NCBI GenBank assembly: GCA_901472405.1
Contig: LR590463.1
Coordinates: 4,836,001 to 4,900,000, forward strand
DNA from: Serratia rubidaea
GTDB taxonomy: Bacteria > Pseudomonadota > Gammaproteobacteria > Enterobacterales > Enterobacteriaceae
Direction: 5' to 3'
Length of the DNA stretch: 64,000 nt
Shown here: positions 19,542 through 29,384 of the stretch, piece after piece
How positions within the stretch are numbered: position 1 is the first letter of the stretch
Layout of the letters: every line of letters begins with the position of its first letter
Notes under the pieces: generated by a model
Databases searched by the model: none
The model's input: the letters and a program-made list of their open reading frames with translations, nothing else
Told to the model about the DNA's origin: nothing
Made by a program: the position numbers and the translations under genes

Positions 19542-20561
19542 TCAGGCGTTGTGCTTTTCGTCCTTGCGCGTCCGCCCCAGCAGGCTCACCGCCGCTTCGC
19601 GGGCATTTTTATCGCAGTACAGCACCTGGTAAATCTGTTCGGTAATCGGCATTTCCACGCCGTGACGCTGCGCCAACGCCAACACCTCTTTGGTATTGCG
19701 ATAGCCTTCGACCACCTGGCCAATGCTATCCTGCGCGGTTGTCACGTCCATACCCTGCCCCAGCATAATACCGAAGCGGCGATTGCGCGATTGATTATCC
19801 GTGCAGGTTAACACCAGATCGCCCAGTCCCGCCATGCCCATAAAGGTGGCCGGGTCGGCGCCCAGCGCCGCGCCCAGACGGCTCATCTCCGCCAGGCCGC
19901 GGGTAATCAGCGCGGTGCGCGCATTGGCGCCAAAGCCGATCCCGTCGGACATGCCGGCGCCGATGGCAATCACGTTCTTCACCGCCCCGCCCAGCTGCAC
20001 GCCGATAAAGTCCGGGTTGCTGTAAACGCGGAAGCTTTTGCCGCAGTGCAGCAGCTGCTGTAAATCATCGGCAAACTGTTCGTCGGTCGCCGCCAGGGCA
20101 ATCGCCGTCGGCAGGCCCGCCGCCAGCTCTTTGGCGAATGTCGGCCCGGAAACCACCGCCAGAGGCATCGCCTCGCCCAGCGCATCGCGCGCCACGTCCT
20201 GCAGCAGACGCCCGGTTTCCGCCTCCAGCCCCTTGGTGGCCCACACAATACGCGCGTCCGCCCGCAGCAGCGGTTTCAGCTGGCGCAGTACGTCGCCGAA
20301 GACGTGGCTCGGCACCACCACCAGCACATCGCGGCTGGCCGCCAGCGCGCGCGCCAGATCGGCCTCGAGCAGCAGGTTATCAGGGAAAGGAACGTCGGGG
20401 AGAAATGTCTGGTTGCAGCGTTCGCGCTGCATGTTGGCGATGGTGTCTGGGTTATGCCCCCACAACACCACCGGATGGCCGTTACGCGCCAGCGTAATGG
20501 CCAATGCGGTGCCGTACGAGCCGGCACCGATAACGGTCATTGAAGCATTGACTGTTTTCAT
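19542..20561 (-). CDS. gpsA: GpsA, glycerol-3-phosphate dehydrogenase (NAD(P)+)
   Basis: 339 residues. It reduces dihydroxyacetone phosphate to sn-glycerol-3-phosphate for phospholipid synthesis. The nucleotide-binding loop GAGSYGTALA lies at the N-terminus; VSGPTFAKELAAG and the catalytic Lys in GGAVKNVIAIGAG follow. The start codon overlaps the secB stop by one base, so the two genes are cotranslated. Confidence 0.98.
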   Translation of the reverse strand: MKTVNASMTVIGAGSYGTALAITLARNGHPVVLWGHNPDTIANMQRERCNQTFLPDVPFPDNLLLEADLARALAASRDVLVVVPSHVFGDVLRQLKPLLRADARIVWATKGLEAETGRLLQDVARDALGEAMPLAVVSGPTFAKELAAGLPTAIALAATDEQFADDLQQLLHCGKSFRVYSNPDFIGVQLGGAVKNVIAIGAGMSDGIGFGANARTALITRGLAEMSRLGAALGADPATFMGMAGLGDLVLTCTDNQSRNRRFGIMLGQGMDVTTAQDSIGQVVEGYRNTKEVLALAQRHGVEMPITEQIYQVLYCDKNAREAAVSLLGRTRKDEKHNA

Positions 20562-21031
20562 CAGGCATCCTGATGTGGTTCAGCACCTTCGCCTTCTGCC
20601 TGCTGCTGCAGATAGTTCATGAACAGCGCATCAAAGTTGACCGGTGCCAGGTTCAGCTGCGGGAAAGTACCGCGGGATACCAGGCTGGTGATGCACTCGC
20701 GCGCATACGGGAACAGGATGTTCGGGCAGTATGCGCCCAGGCAGTGCGCCAGCTGAGTGCCTTCAATGCCGGCAACGGAGAAAATACCCGCCTGCTGGAC
20801 TTCGCACAGGAATGCGGTTTCTTCACCCAGAGATGCCGTCACGGTAACACGCAGCACAACTTCATACACGTCGTCCGCCAGTTGGCTGGAAGCGGTATCA
20901 AGATCAAGTTTAACTTCCGGCTGCCACTCCTGCTGGAAAACCTGCGGTGCATTCGGTGCTTCAAAAGAGATGTCTTTGGTGTAGATACGTTGGATCTGGA
21001 AAGCCATCTCGGTGCTGTTTTGTTCTGACAT
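20561..21031 (-). CDS. secB: SecB, export chaperone
   Basis: 156 residues. This cytoplasmic tetramer keeps precursors unfolded and delivers them to SecA. Conserved segments are RIYTKDISFEAPNAP, HCLGAYCPNILFPYARECI and FPQLNLAPVNFDALF. A good operon context with grxC upstream and gpsA overlapping downstream supports the call. Confidence 0.98.
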   Translation of the reverse strand: MSEQNSTEMAFQIQRIYTKDISFEAPNAPQVFQQEWQPEVKLDLDTASSQLADDVYEVVLRVTVTASLGEETAFLCEVQQAGIFSVAGIEGTQLAHCLGAYCPNILFPYARECITSLVSRGTFPQLNLAPVNFDALFMNYLQQQAEGEGAEPHQDA

Positions 21032-21101
21032 GTCGATAATACCCTTGGTTAAACGTCCTTATTGATACTCAGCAATATTGATGTGAACCATGGCCGGTCG
21101 C

Positions 21102-21350
21102 TTAAAGCAGCGGATCCAGACCACCTTGCGCATCAAGTGCATATAAATCATCACAGCCGCCAATATGCTGGCCGTCGATGAAAATTTGCGGCACGGTGGT
21201 TCGCCCACTGCGCGCAATCATCTCTTCACGTTTTACGTTATCGCCGTCGATAGCGATCTCGTTGAACGCGGCGCCCTTGCTGTTCAGCAGCGCCTTGGCG
21301 CGATGGCAGAACGGGCAGGTCGCCTTGGTGTAGATGTCGATATTAGCCAT
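21102..21350 (-). CDS. grxC: GrxC, glutaredoxin 3
   Basis: 82 residues. The active site is CPFC in place of the CPYC of E. coli, followed by HRAKALL. The glutathione-binding stretch TVPQIFIDGQHIGGCDD is conserved. It reduces glutathione mixed disulfides and can donate electrons to ribonucleotide reductase. The ATG at 21350 follows GAGGTGG; the GTG three codons upstream would move the start into the ribosome binding site. Confidence 0.97.
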   Translation of the reverse strand: MANIDIYTKATCPFCHRAKALLNSKGAAFNEIAIDGDNVKREEMIARSGRTTVPQIFIDGQHIGGCDDLYALDAQGGLDPLL

Positions 21351-21380
21351 GGAAGCCACCTCTACGACGTAAAAACGTGA

Positions 21381-21800
21381 TTATTTACCGCGCACCAGCG
21401 GCAGGTTATCCCCGCTCCAGCCGGCAACGCCGTCTTTCAGGGTGCTGACGTTGGCGAACCCGGCGGCGCTCAGGCTTTCCGCCGGCGCGCGCGATGCGGT
21501 GCCGTTGGCGCAGGTTACGATAATAGGCTGGGATTTGTGTTTTTCCAGCTCGCCCAGGCTGCCGTTTTTGATTTCGCTCGCCGTCAGGTTGATGGCGTTG
21601 GCAATGTGGCCCTTGCGGAAATCTTCACGGCTGCGGGTGTCGACCACCACGGCATTTTCTTTGTTAATCAGACGGGTAGCTTCGCCGCGCGTGATATCTT
21701 TAACCTTGGAGAAACGGCTTTTGAAGGTCATCACAATCACCGCAACCAGCAGGGCGATCCAGGCCAGGCTCAGGATGGGATGCTTGCTAACGAATGGCAT
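21381..21800 (-). CDS. yibN: YibN, membrane-anchored rhodanese-like protein
   Basis: 139 residues. One N-terminal helix (ILSLAWIALLVAVIVMTF) anchors a rhodanese domain with VVDTRSREDFRKGHI and the active-site loop VTCANGTASR containing the persulfide-forming Cys. The substrate is unknown. It heads the yibN-grxC-secB-gpsA-cysE operon and is divergent from gpmI. Confidence 0.93.
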   Translation of the reverse strand: MPFVSKHPILSLAWIALLVAVIVMTFKSRFSKVKDITRGEATRLINKENAVVVDTRSREDFRKGHIANAINLTASEIKNGSLGELEKHKSQPIIVTCANGTASRAPAESLSAAGFANVSTLKDGVAGWSGDNLPLVRGK

Positions 21801-22070
21801 AATTCTTGCAGCATGGGGCGTAACAACTCTCGTTAGTTAAAGGAAAATAGGTCAAGGCTCCAGAGTATACCTGCCGAATGCGTCAATTACAGCCAATTAG
21901 CATCCGCGATTGCAGAAACTGCGGACGACGCCGGGAAATTCTCCTTCTAACCGTAAAAAGCGGCCGACTGTTCGCCGTAAGTTTGATCTCTTTGGGCACT
22001 TTGCGCGCGGCCATCCGCTACTATCACTCCCTTTTCAGGCTGACATATTTACAGCAACGAGGTTAATACA

Positions 22071-23615
22071 ATGTCGAGCAATAAAACGCCCATGGTGCTG
22101 GTGATTCTGGATGGCTACGGCCACCGTGAAGAGCAGCAGGACAATGCAATTCTCAACGCCCGCACGCCGGTGATGGACCAGCTGTGGCAGCAGCGGCCGC
22201 ATACGTTGATTGCCGCCTCCGGGCTGGACGTCGGCCTGCCTGACGGCCAGATGGGCAACTCGGAAGTGGGCCACGTCAACCTTGGCGCCGGCCGTATCGT
22301 CTACCAGGATCTGACCCGGCTGGACAAGGCGATCGCCGACGGCGATTTCTACGCCAACCCGGTGCTGACCGCCGCGGTGGATAAAGCGGCGCAGGCCGGC
22401 AAAGCGGTGCACATCATGGGGCTGCTGTCGCCGGGCGGCGTCCACAGCCATGAAGACCATATACTGGCGATGGTGCAACTGGCCGCGCAACGCGGCGCCA
22501 GCGCCGTATATCTGCATGCGTTTCTGGACGGCCGCGACACGCCGCCGCGCAGCGCCGACGCCTCTCTGCGACGCTTTAGCGCGGCGTTCGAGCAGCTGGG
22601 CGTCGGACGCATCGCCTCGGTGGTCGGCCGTTACTTCGCCATGGACCGCGACAACCGCTGGGATCGCGTCCAGCTGGCCTATGACCTGCTGACCGACGCC
22701 AAAGGCAAGTTCCATGCCGACAGCGCCGACGCCGCGCTGCAGGCCGCCTACGCACGCGATGAAAACGATGAGTTCGTCAAACCCACGGTCATTCAGGCCG
22801 CCGGCGAAGCCAGCGCCGCCATGCAGGACGGCGACGCGCTGATTTTCATGAACTTCCGCGCCGACCGCGCGCGCCAGATCGCCCGCGCCTTTGTCGACGC
22901 CGACTTCAACGGTTTCCCACGCGCCAGAGTGGTGAAGTTCGCCGATTTTGTAATGCTGACCGAATACGCCGCCGATATCGACACCGCCTGCGCTTATCCG
23001 CCGACGGCGCTGACCAACACCTTCGGAGAATGGCTGATGAAGCACGATAAAACCCAGCTGCGCATCTCCGAAACCGAAAAGTACGCCCACGTCACCTTCT
23101 TCTATAACGGCGGCGTGGAGCAGCCTTTCACCGGCGAAGAGCGCATCCTGATTAACTCGCCGCAGGTGGCCACCTACGACCTGCAGCCGGAAATGAGTTC
23201 GGCGGAGCTGACCGAGAAACTGCTGGGCGCCATTCACAGCGGGAAATACGACGCCATCATCTGCAACTACCCCAACGGCGATATGGTCGGCCACACCGGC
23301 GACTATGACGCCGCGGTCAAGGCGGTGGAAACGCTGGATAATTGCATCGCACAGGTTGTTAACGCGGTGGAGAGCGTCGGCGGACAGCTGCTGATCACCG
23401 CCGACCACGGCAACGCCGAACAGATGCGCGACCCGCAGACCGGCCAGGCGCACACCGCGCACACCAGCCTGCCGGTGCCGTTAATTTACGTCGGTAAACC
23501 GGCGCAGGCGGTCAACGGTGGCAAGCTTTCCGACCTTGCGCCGACCATGCTGACGCTGATGGGAATGAAAATCCCGCAAGAGATGACTGGTAAGCCGCTG
23601 TTCATCGTGGAATAA
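22071..23615 (+). CDS. gpmI: GpmI, cofactor-independent phosphoglycerate mutase
   Basis: 514 residues, the family length. This Mn-dependent enzyme interconverts 3- and 2-phosphoglycerate through a phosphoserine. The metal sites LVILDGYG and ADHGNAEQM, the catalytic Ser in GNSEVGHVNLGAG and the substrate loop DGRDTPPRSA are present. Its SD is AACGAGG before the ATG. It is the first gene of the gpmI-envC-yibQ set. Confidence 0.98.
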   Translation: MSSNKTPMVLVILDGYGHREEQQDNAILNARTPVMDQLWQQRPHTLIAASGLDVGLPDGQMGNSEVGHVNLGAGRIVYQDLTRLDKAIADGDFYANPVLTAAVDKAAQAGKAVHIMGLLSPGGVHSHEDHILAMVQLAAQRGASAVYLHAFLDGRDTPPRSADASLRRFSAAFEQLGVGRIASVVGRYFAMDRDNRWDRVQLAYDLLTDAKGKFHADSADAALQAAYARDENDEFVKPTVIQAAGEASAAMQDGDALIFMNFRADRARQIARAFVDADFNGFPRARVVKFADFVMLTEYAADIDTACAYPPTALTNTFGEWLMKHDKTQLRISETEKYAHVTFFYNGGVEQPFTGEERILINSPQVATYDLQPEMSSAELTEKLLGAIHSGKYDAIICNYPNGDMVGHTGDYDAAVKAVETLDNCIAQVVNAVESVGGQLLITADHGNAEQMRDPQTGQAHTAHTSLPVPLIYVGKPAQAVNGGKLSDLAPTMLTLMGMKIPQEMTGKPLFIVE

Positions 23616-23624
23616 TCCTACTCC

Positions 23625-24956
23625 ATGAGGGAGAAGGCGTATTTTGCACTATCAAGGGTAACCCGAGGCGCAAAAGCCGGCAGCCAGCTGCTGCCGCAAC
23701 GCGTTGCACCACGGAAGTTGACCACACTGTGCGCCAGCGTGTTATACGCTGGCGTCTTGCTGTTGCCGTTATCCGGCCATGCCGCCGACGACAACAAAAG
23801 CCAGCTTAAAGACATCCAGCAAAGCATCGCCGAGAAAGAAAAAGCGGTTAAACAACAGCAACAACAGCGCAGCAGCCTGCAGGACAAACTCAGGCAGCAG
23901 GAAAAAACCATTGCACAGGCCAGCCGTTCCTTACGGAGTACGCAAAGTACGCTGACCACGTTAGGCAAAGATATCTCCGGCCTTAACGCCTCAATCGCCA
24001 AGCTGCAAAAGCAGCAGACCAACAGCAAAACATCCTGTCCAGACAGCTGGACGCCGCGTTCCGTCAGGGCAGCACAGCGCGTACAGCTGATCCTGAGCGG
24101 TGAAGAGAGCCAGCGCAGCGAGCGTATCCTGGCTTACTTCGGCTATCTGAACGAAGCGCGCCAGAAAAATATCGAAGAGCTGAAGCAAACCCGCGCGGAA
24201 CTGGCGCAGCAAAAAACCACGCTGGTCGCCAAGCAGAAGCAGCAAAAATCCCTGCTGAGCGAACAGCAAGCCCAACAGCAGAAGCTGGAGCAGGCGCGCA
24301 GCGCGCGTAAGAAAACCCTGAGCGCCCTGGAAAGCTCGCTGGAAAAAGATCAGCAGCGCCTGGGTGAACTGCGCCAGAACGAAAGCCGCCTGCGCGACAA
24401 AATCGCCCGCGCCGAACGCGAGGCCCGCGCCCGCGCCGAGCGCGAAGCGCGTGAAGCCGCCCGCGTACGCGAGAAAGTACGCAAGAAAGAGCAGCAGGCG
24501 AAGAAAACCGGCACCAGCTACAAGCCTAGCGAAAGCGAACGTTCGCTGATGGCGCGCACCGGCGGCCTGGGGCGGCCTAACGGTCAGGCCTACTGGCCGG
24601 TACGCGGCAACACCCTGCACCGCTTCGGCGAACAGCTGCAGGGCGAGTTACGCTGGAAAGGCGTGGTTATCGCCGCGCCGGAAGGCAGTGAAGTCAAGGC
24701 GATCGCCGACGGTCGCGTGCTGATGGCCGACTGGCTGCAAGGCTACGGCCTGGTGGTAGTGGTCGAGCACGGTAAAGGTGATATGAGCCTGTACGGCTAT
24801 AACCAGAGCGCATTGGTGAACGTGGGCGCGCAGGTGCGTGCCGGCCAGCCGATCGCCTTGGTGGGTACCAGCGGAGGCCAGGGAACGCCGTCGCTCTATT
24901 TCGAAATTCGTCGCCAGGGTCAGGCCGTTAACCCACTGCCGTGGTTGGGAAGATAG
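23625..24956 (+). CDS. envC: EnvC, divisome activator of amidases AmiA and AmiB (three clustered indels)
   Basis: A signal peptide ends at SGHAA, then come long coiled coils rich in Gln and Lys, and a C-terminal degenerate LytM domain from about WPVRGNTLHRFGEQLQG to YFEIRRQGQAVNPLPWLGR. It lacks the zinc ligands, as expected for an activator rather than a peptidase. It is recruited by FtsEX to trigger septal peptidoglycan splitting. Three apparent one-base deletions at about 24020, 24070 and 24081 garble some 20 residues (about 132-152) but sum to three, so the frame recovers. Corrected length is 444. Confidence 0.93.
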   Translation: MREKAYFALSRVTRGAKAGSQLLPQRVAPRKLTTLCASVLYAGVLLLPLSGHAADDNKSQLKDIQQSIAEKEKAVKQQQQQRSSLQDKLRQQEKTIAQASRSLRSTQSTLTTLGKDISGLNASIAKLQKQQTNSKTSCPDSWTPRSVRAAQRVQLILSGEESQRSERILAYFGYLNEARQKNIEELKQTRAELAQQKTTLVAKQKQQKSLLSEQQAQQQKLEQARSARKKTLSALESSLEKDQQRLGELRQNESRLRDKIARAEREARARAEREAREAARVREKVRKKEQQAKKTGTSYKPSESERSLMARTGGLGRPNGQAYWPVRGNTLHRFGEQLQGELRWKGVVIAAPEGSEVKAIADGRVLMADWLQGYGLVVVVEHGKGDMSLYGYNQSALVNVGAQVRAGQPIALVGTSGGQGTPSLYFEIRRQGQAVNPLPWLGR

Positions 24957-24958
24957 CT

Positions 24959-25912
24959 TTGCACTACCTCAAAACACGAAGCGCCGTACTGATTGGCTCC
25001 CTGCTGCTGGCCACCGCCGCACAGGCCGGCAAACTGGCGATTGTGATCGATGACGTCGGTTACCGCCCTCATGAAGAAAACGCCGTGTTGCAAATGCCGC
25101 TGCCGATCTCGGTGGCGGTGCTGCCCAATGCCCCGCATGCCCATCTGATGGCGACCCGCGCCCATGCGCAGGGCCGCGAGGTGCTGATCCATATGCCAAT
25201 GGAGCCGCTCAGCAAACAGCCGCTGGAGCGCGATACCTGCGGCCTTCCATGAGCAGCGCAGAGGTGCAGCGCATTATCCGCAACGCGGTAAGCAACGTGC
25301 CCTATGCGGTGGGCATGAACAACCATATGGGCAGCGCCATGACCTCCAGCCTGCCGGCCATGCAGAAGGTGATGCAGGCGCTGGAAAGCTACAACCTGTA
25401 CTTCCTCGACAGCATGACCATCGGCAACAGCCAGGCCACCCGCGCCGCGGCGGGCACCGGGGTCAAGGTGATCAAACGTCGGGTATTCCTTGACGATACC
25501 GCCAGCGAAAGCGATATTCGCCACCAGTTCAACCGCGCCATCGAGCTGGCGCGCCGCAACGGCTCCACCATCGCCATCGGCCACCCGCGGCCGGCCACGG
25601 TGAAAGTGCTCAAGCAAATGCTGGCGACACTGCCTGGCGATATTGAGCTGGTCAGACCCAGCTCGCTGCTGAATGCGCCGCAGGGCGGCGGCTATCTGCC
25701 GCCGAGCAAACCGCCGCGTCCGACGCAGCCGAAAAAATCCGTTCAAAAACGGCATCAAGCAGTGCAAAGTGAAGGCGCCGAAGACGCAGGAAAAAGTGCA
25801 CGCCGGTACGGCGCTGGCGGTCATTGGCGAAAGCATCGCGCAGTCGCCGGTGGTGACCTTTATCAAGCAGCACTGGCCAAGCTGGCCGCGCACGTCAGAA
25901 AAACAGTCATAA
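24959..25912 (+). CDS. yibQ: YibQ, periplasmic divergent polysaccharide deacetylase-family protein (two indels)
   Basis: A signal peptide ending ATAAQA is followed by the conserved IVIDDVGYRP, HMPMEP and NNHMGSAMTS of this family. Function is unknown; it usually follows envC. One C is missing near 25237 (the SKQPLERDT to MSSAEVQRII join) and one A is extra in the run at 25732-25737. Correcting both gives 317 residues, ending VTFIKQHWPSWPRTSEKQS. The start is a TTG at 24959, three bases after the envC stop. Confidence 0.88.
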
Positions 25913-25949
25913 TCCAGGGCGGAGCCTGCTCCGCCCTGTTGTTATCACA

Positions 25950-26974
25950 TCAATCCCAGCTCAGCACCACTTTCCCGGATTGCCCGGAACGCATGGCGTC
26001 GAAGCCCTGCTGGAACTCGTCAATCGAGAAACGGTGGGTAATGATCGGCGTCAGATCCAGGCCAGACTGGATCAGCGCGGCCATCTTATACCAGGTCTCA
26101 AACATTTCACGGCCGTAAATACCTTTAATAAACAGCCCCTTGAAAATCACCTGGTTCCAGTCGATCGACATATCGGAAGGCGGGATCCCCAGCATGGCAA
26201 TGCGGCCGCCGTGATTCATGGCGTTCAGCAAGGTGCGGAAGGCCGGCGGTGCGCCCGACATCTCCAGGCCGACGTCAAACCCTTCGGTCATGCCCAGTTC
26301 GTTCATCACATCGCTCAGGTTTTCCTGGCTGACGTTCACCGCGCGGGTGACGCCCATTTTGCGCGCAGCTCCAGACGGTATTCATTCACGTCGGTGATCA
26401 CCACGTTGCGTGCGCCCACGTGCTTACACACCGCCGCCGCCATAATGCCGATTGGCCCGGCGCCGGACACCAGCACGTCCTCACCCACCAGATCGAACGA
26501 GAGCGCGGTATGCACCGCATTGCCGAACGGGTCAAAAATCGACGCCAGCTCATCGGAGATATTGTCCGGGATCTTGAAGGCGTTAAACGCCGGGATCACC
26601 AGATATTCGGCGAACGAACCGGGACGGTTGACGCCCACGCCGGTGGTATTGCGGCACAGGTGCGTACGGCCGCCGCGGCAGTTGCGGCAGTGCCCGCAGG
26701 TGATGTGCCCTTCGCCGGACACGCGGTCGCCGATAGTAAATCCTTTCACTTCCTGGCCAATCGCCACCACTTCGCCCACGTATTCGTGGCCCACCACCAT
26801 CGGGACCGGAATGGTGTTCTGTGACCACTCATCCCAGTTATAGATATGGACATCGGTGCCGCAGATCGCGGTTTTGCGAATTTTGATCATGACGTCATTG
26901 TGCCCCAGCTCCGGCTGTGGCACATCGGTCATCCAAATCCCTTCTTCCGCTTTCAGTTTAGACAGTGCTTTCAT
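25950..26974 (-). CDS. tdh: Tdh, L-threonine 3-dehydrogenase (one missing base)
   Basis: Oxidises threonine to 2-amino-3-ketobutyrate, which Kbl then cleaves. It is a zinc medium-chain dehydrogenase: catalytic zinc region AICGTDVHIYNWDEW, structural zinc CGHCRNCRGGRTHLC, and NAD loop GAGPIGIMAA. Near 26366 one base is missing, breaking LELARKMGVTRAV. With it restored the protein has 341 residues, as in E. coli. The start follows the kbl stop by nine bases, so the two form one operon. Confidence 0.95.
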
Positions 26975-26983
26975 GGTTTTACC

Positions 26984-28178
26984 TTATGCAATAACGCCAA
27001 GATCTTTGCCGATACGCGTAAACGCCTCAACGGCGCGTTCAATTTGCTCCGGTGAATGGTCGGCGGACATTTGGGTACGGATGCGCGCCTGATTTTTCGG
27101 CACACCGGATAGAAGAAACCTGTTACGTAAATGCCTTCATTAAGCAGTGCATTGGCAAAGTCCTGCGCCAGTTTCGCGTCTCCCAGCATCACCGGGATGA
27201 TGGCGTGATCGGCGCCGGCCAGGGTAAAACCTGCGGCGGTCATTTTTTCGCGGAACAGACGAGCGTTGCTCCACAGGCGATCGCGCAGGGCATCCCCTTC
27301 AGCCAGCAGTTCCAGCACTTTGATCGAAGCGGCGACGATCGCCGGCGCCAGCGAGTTGGAGAACAGATAAGGGCGCGAGCGCTGGCGCAAGCCACTCCAC
27401 CAGCTCTTTTTTCCCGCGGTGTAGCGCCGGAAGCGCCGCCCAGCGCTTTACCCAGGGTGCCGGTGATAATGTCGACGCGATCCATCACTTCGCAATACTC
27501 ATGCGTACCGCGGCCATTGGCGCCGACAAAGCGACCGCATGGGAGTCGTCCACCATCACCAGCGCCTGATAGTCATCCGCCAGGTCGCACACCCTTTCAG
27601 GTTGGCAATCACGCCGTCCATCGAGAACACGCCGTCGGTGGCGATCAGAATATGGCGCGCACCGTCGGCCTTCGCCTGTTTCAGCTGCGCTTCCAGCTCG
27701 TTCATATCGTTGTTGGCATAACGGTAACGCTTGGCCTTGCACAGACGCACGCCGTCGATGATGGAGGCATGGTTCAGCGCATCGGAAATAATCGCATCCT
27801 CCGGCCCCAGCAGCGTTTCAAACAGGCCGCCGTTGGCGTCAAAGCAGGAGGAATAGAGAATGGCGTCTTCCATCCCGAGAAACTCGGCCAGCTTCTGCTC
27901 CAGCTGTTTATGGCTGTCCTGGGTGCCGCAGATAAAGCGTACCGACGCCATGCCGAAACCGTGGCTGTCCATACCGGCTTTCGCCGCCTCGATCAGCGCA
28001 GGATGATTCGCCAAGCCAAGATAGTTGTTGGCGCAGAAAATTGATAACGTGGCTGCCATCCGCCACGGCGATATCGGCCTGCTGCGCGGAGGTGATAATA
28101 CGTTCCTGCTTAAACAACCCTTCGGCACGGGTGTCGGCAAGTTGTTGTTCCAACTGCTGATAAAAACGACGCGGACAT
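26984..28178 (-). CDS. kbl: Kbl, 2-amino-3-ketobutyrate CoA ligase (about eight indels)
   Basis: PLP enzyme that converts 2-amino-3-ketobutyrate and CoA to glycine and acetyl-CoA. All parts of the protein can be read, but in shifting frames. Probable single-base changes are near 28162-28166 (+), 28037-28040 (+), 27592 (-), 27531 (-), 27425 (-), 27407-27412 (-), 27389 (+) and 27103 (-). Undoing all eight gives 398 residues, exactly the E. coli length, with the PLP lysine in GTLGKALGGASG. The ATG at 28178 follows GGAGA. Eight hits in one gene is the densest in the backbone, so true decay cannot be excluded. Confidence 0.85.
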
Positions 28179-28429
28179 TCTGTTATCTCCAGGATTGGCT
28201 CATTTTCAACATATTTTACTGATTTGTAACCGGACTGACGATAATCCGCCGGAGAGAATATGAAAAATGCAGCAGATATCACGGCAGAGACCGACCAGTT
28301 ACCGCCGCAATCTCTTCTAAGGAGAATCGGAGCCCGTCCGATGTTTGCAACGGCATGAAATGCTATTATAGGCGTCATATAGCGTGGGGTATCGTGCCCT
28401 ACCAGGCAGAATAAACAGGGGTAAGCCCA

Positions 28430-29363
28430 ATGATTATCGTCACTGGCGGCGCCGGCATGATCGGCAGCAACATCGTTAAAGCACTGAATGATAAAGGTTA
28501 TCATGACATTTTGGTGGTCGATAACCTGAAAGACGGCACCAAATTCGTCAATCTGGTCGATCTCGATATTGCCGATTATATGGATAAGGAAGATTTTTAT
28601 CGCCAGCATCGTTGCCGGCGACGATTTCGGCGATGTCGAAGCGATATTCCATGAAGGCGCCTGCTCCGCCACCACCGAGTGGGACGGCAAGTACATGATG
28701 GATAACAACTATCAGTACTCCAAAGATCTGCTGCACTACTGCCTGGATCGCCAGATTCCTTTCCTGTACGCCTCTTCCGCCGCCACCTACGGCGGCCGCA
28801 GCGAAAACTTTATCGAAGAGCGCCAGTACGAGCAGCCGCTGAATGTTTACGGCTACTCCAAATTCCTGTTCGACCAGTACGTGCGTGAAATTCTGCCGGA
28901 GGCCGACTCTCAGGTGTGCGGCTTCCGCTATTTCAACGTCTACGGCCCGCGTGAAGGCCACAAGGGCAGCATGGCGAGCGTGGCCTTCCACCTCAACGGC
29001 CAGATCGGCCGCGGTGAGAACCCGAAACTGTTCGCCGGCAGCGAAAACTTCAAGCGCGACTTCATCTACGTCGGCGACGTGGCGGCGGTTAACCTGTGGT
29101 TCTGGCAGAACGGCGTCTCCGGCATCTTCAACTGCGGCACCGGCCGGGCGGAAACCTTCCAGGCGGTAGCCGACGCGGTGGTGGACTTCCACCAAAAAGG
29201 CGCGGTGGAATATATTGAGTTCCCGGAAAAGCTGAAGGGCCGCTATCAGGCCTATACCCAGGCCGATCTGACCAATCTGCGCGCGGCGGGTTACACCGCA
29301 CCGTTTAAAACGGTCGCCGAAGGCGTCAAAGAGTATATGGCCTGGCTCAACCGCACTGCTTAA
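28430..29363 (+). CDS. hldD: HldD, ADP-L-glycero-D-manno-heptose 6-epimerase (one extra T)
   Basis: Makes the L,D-heptose precursor of the LPS inner core. It is a short-chain dehydrogenase-like enzyme with the NADP loop GGAGMIGSNIV and the catalytic YGYSKFLFD motif. The T run at 28594-28598 has one base too many after MDKEDF. With it removed, IASIVAGDDFGDVEAIFHEG follows and the protein has 310 residues as in E. coli. A weak sigma70-like TTGCAA/TATAGG pair (28345-28372) lies upstream. It starts the LPS core locus. Confidence 0.95.
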
Positions 29364-29384
29364 GCTGAAGGGAATCTGCACGGT

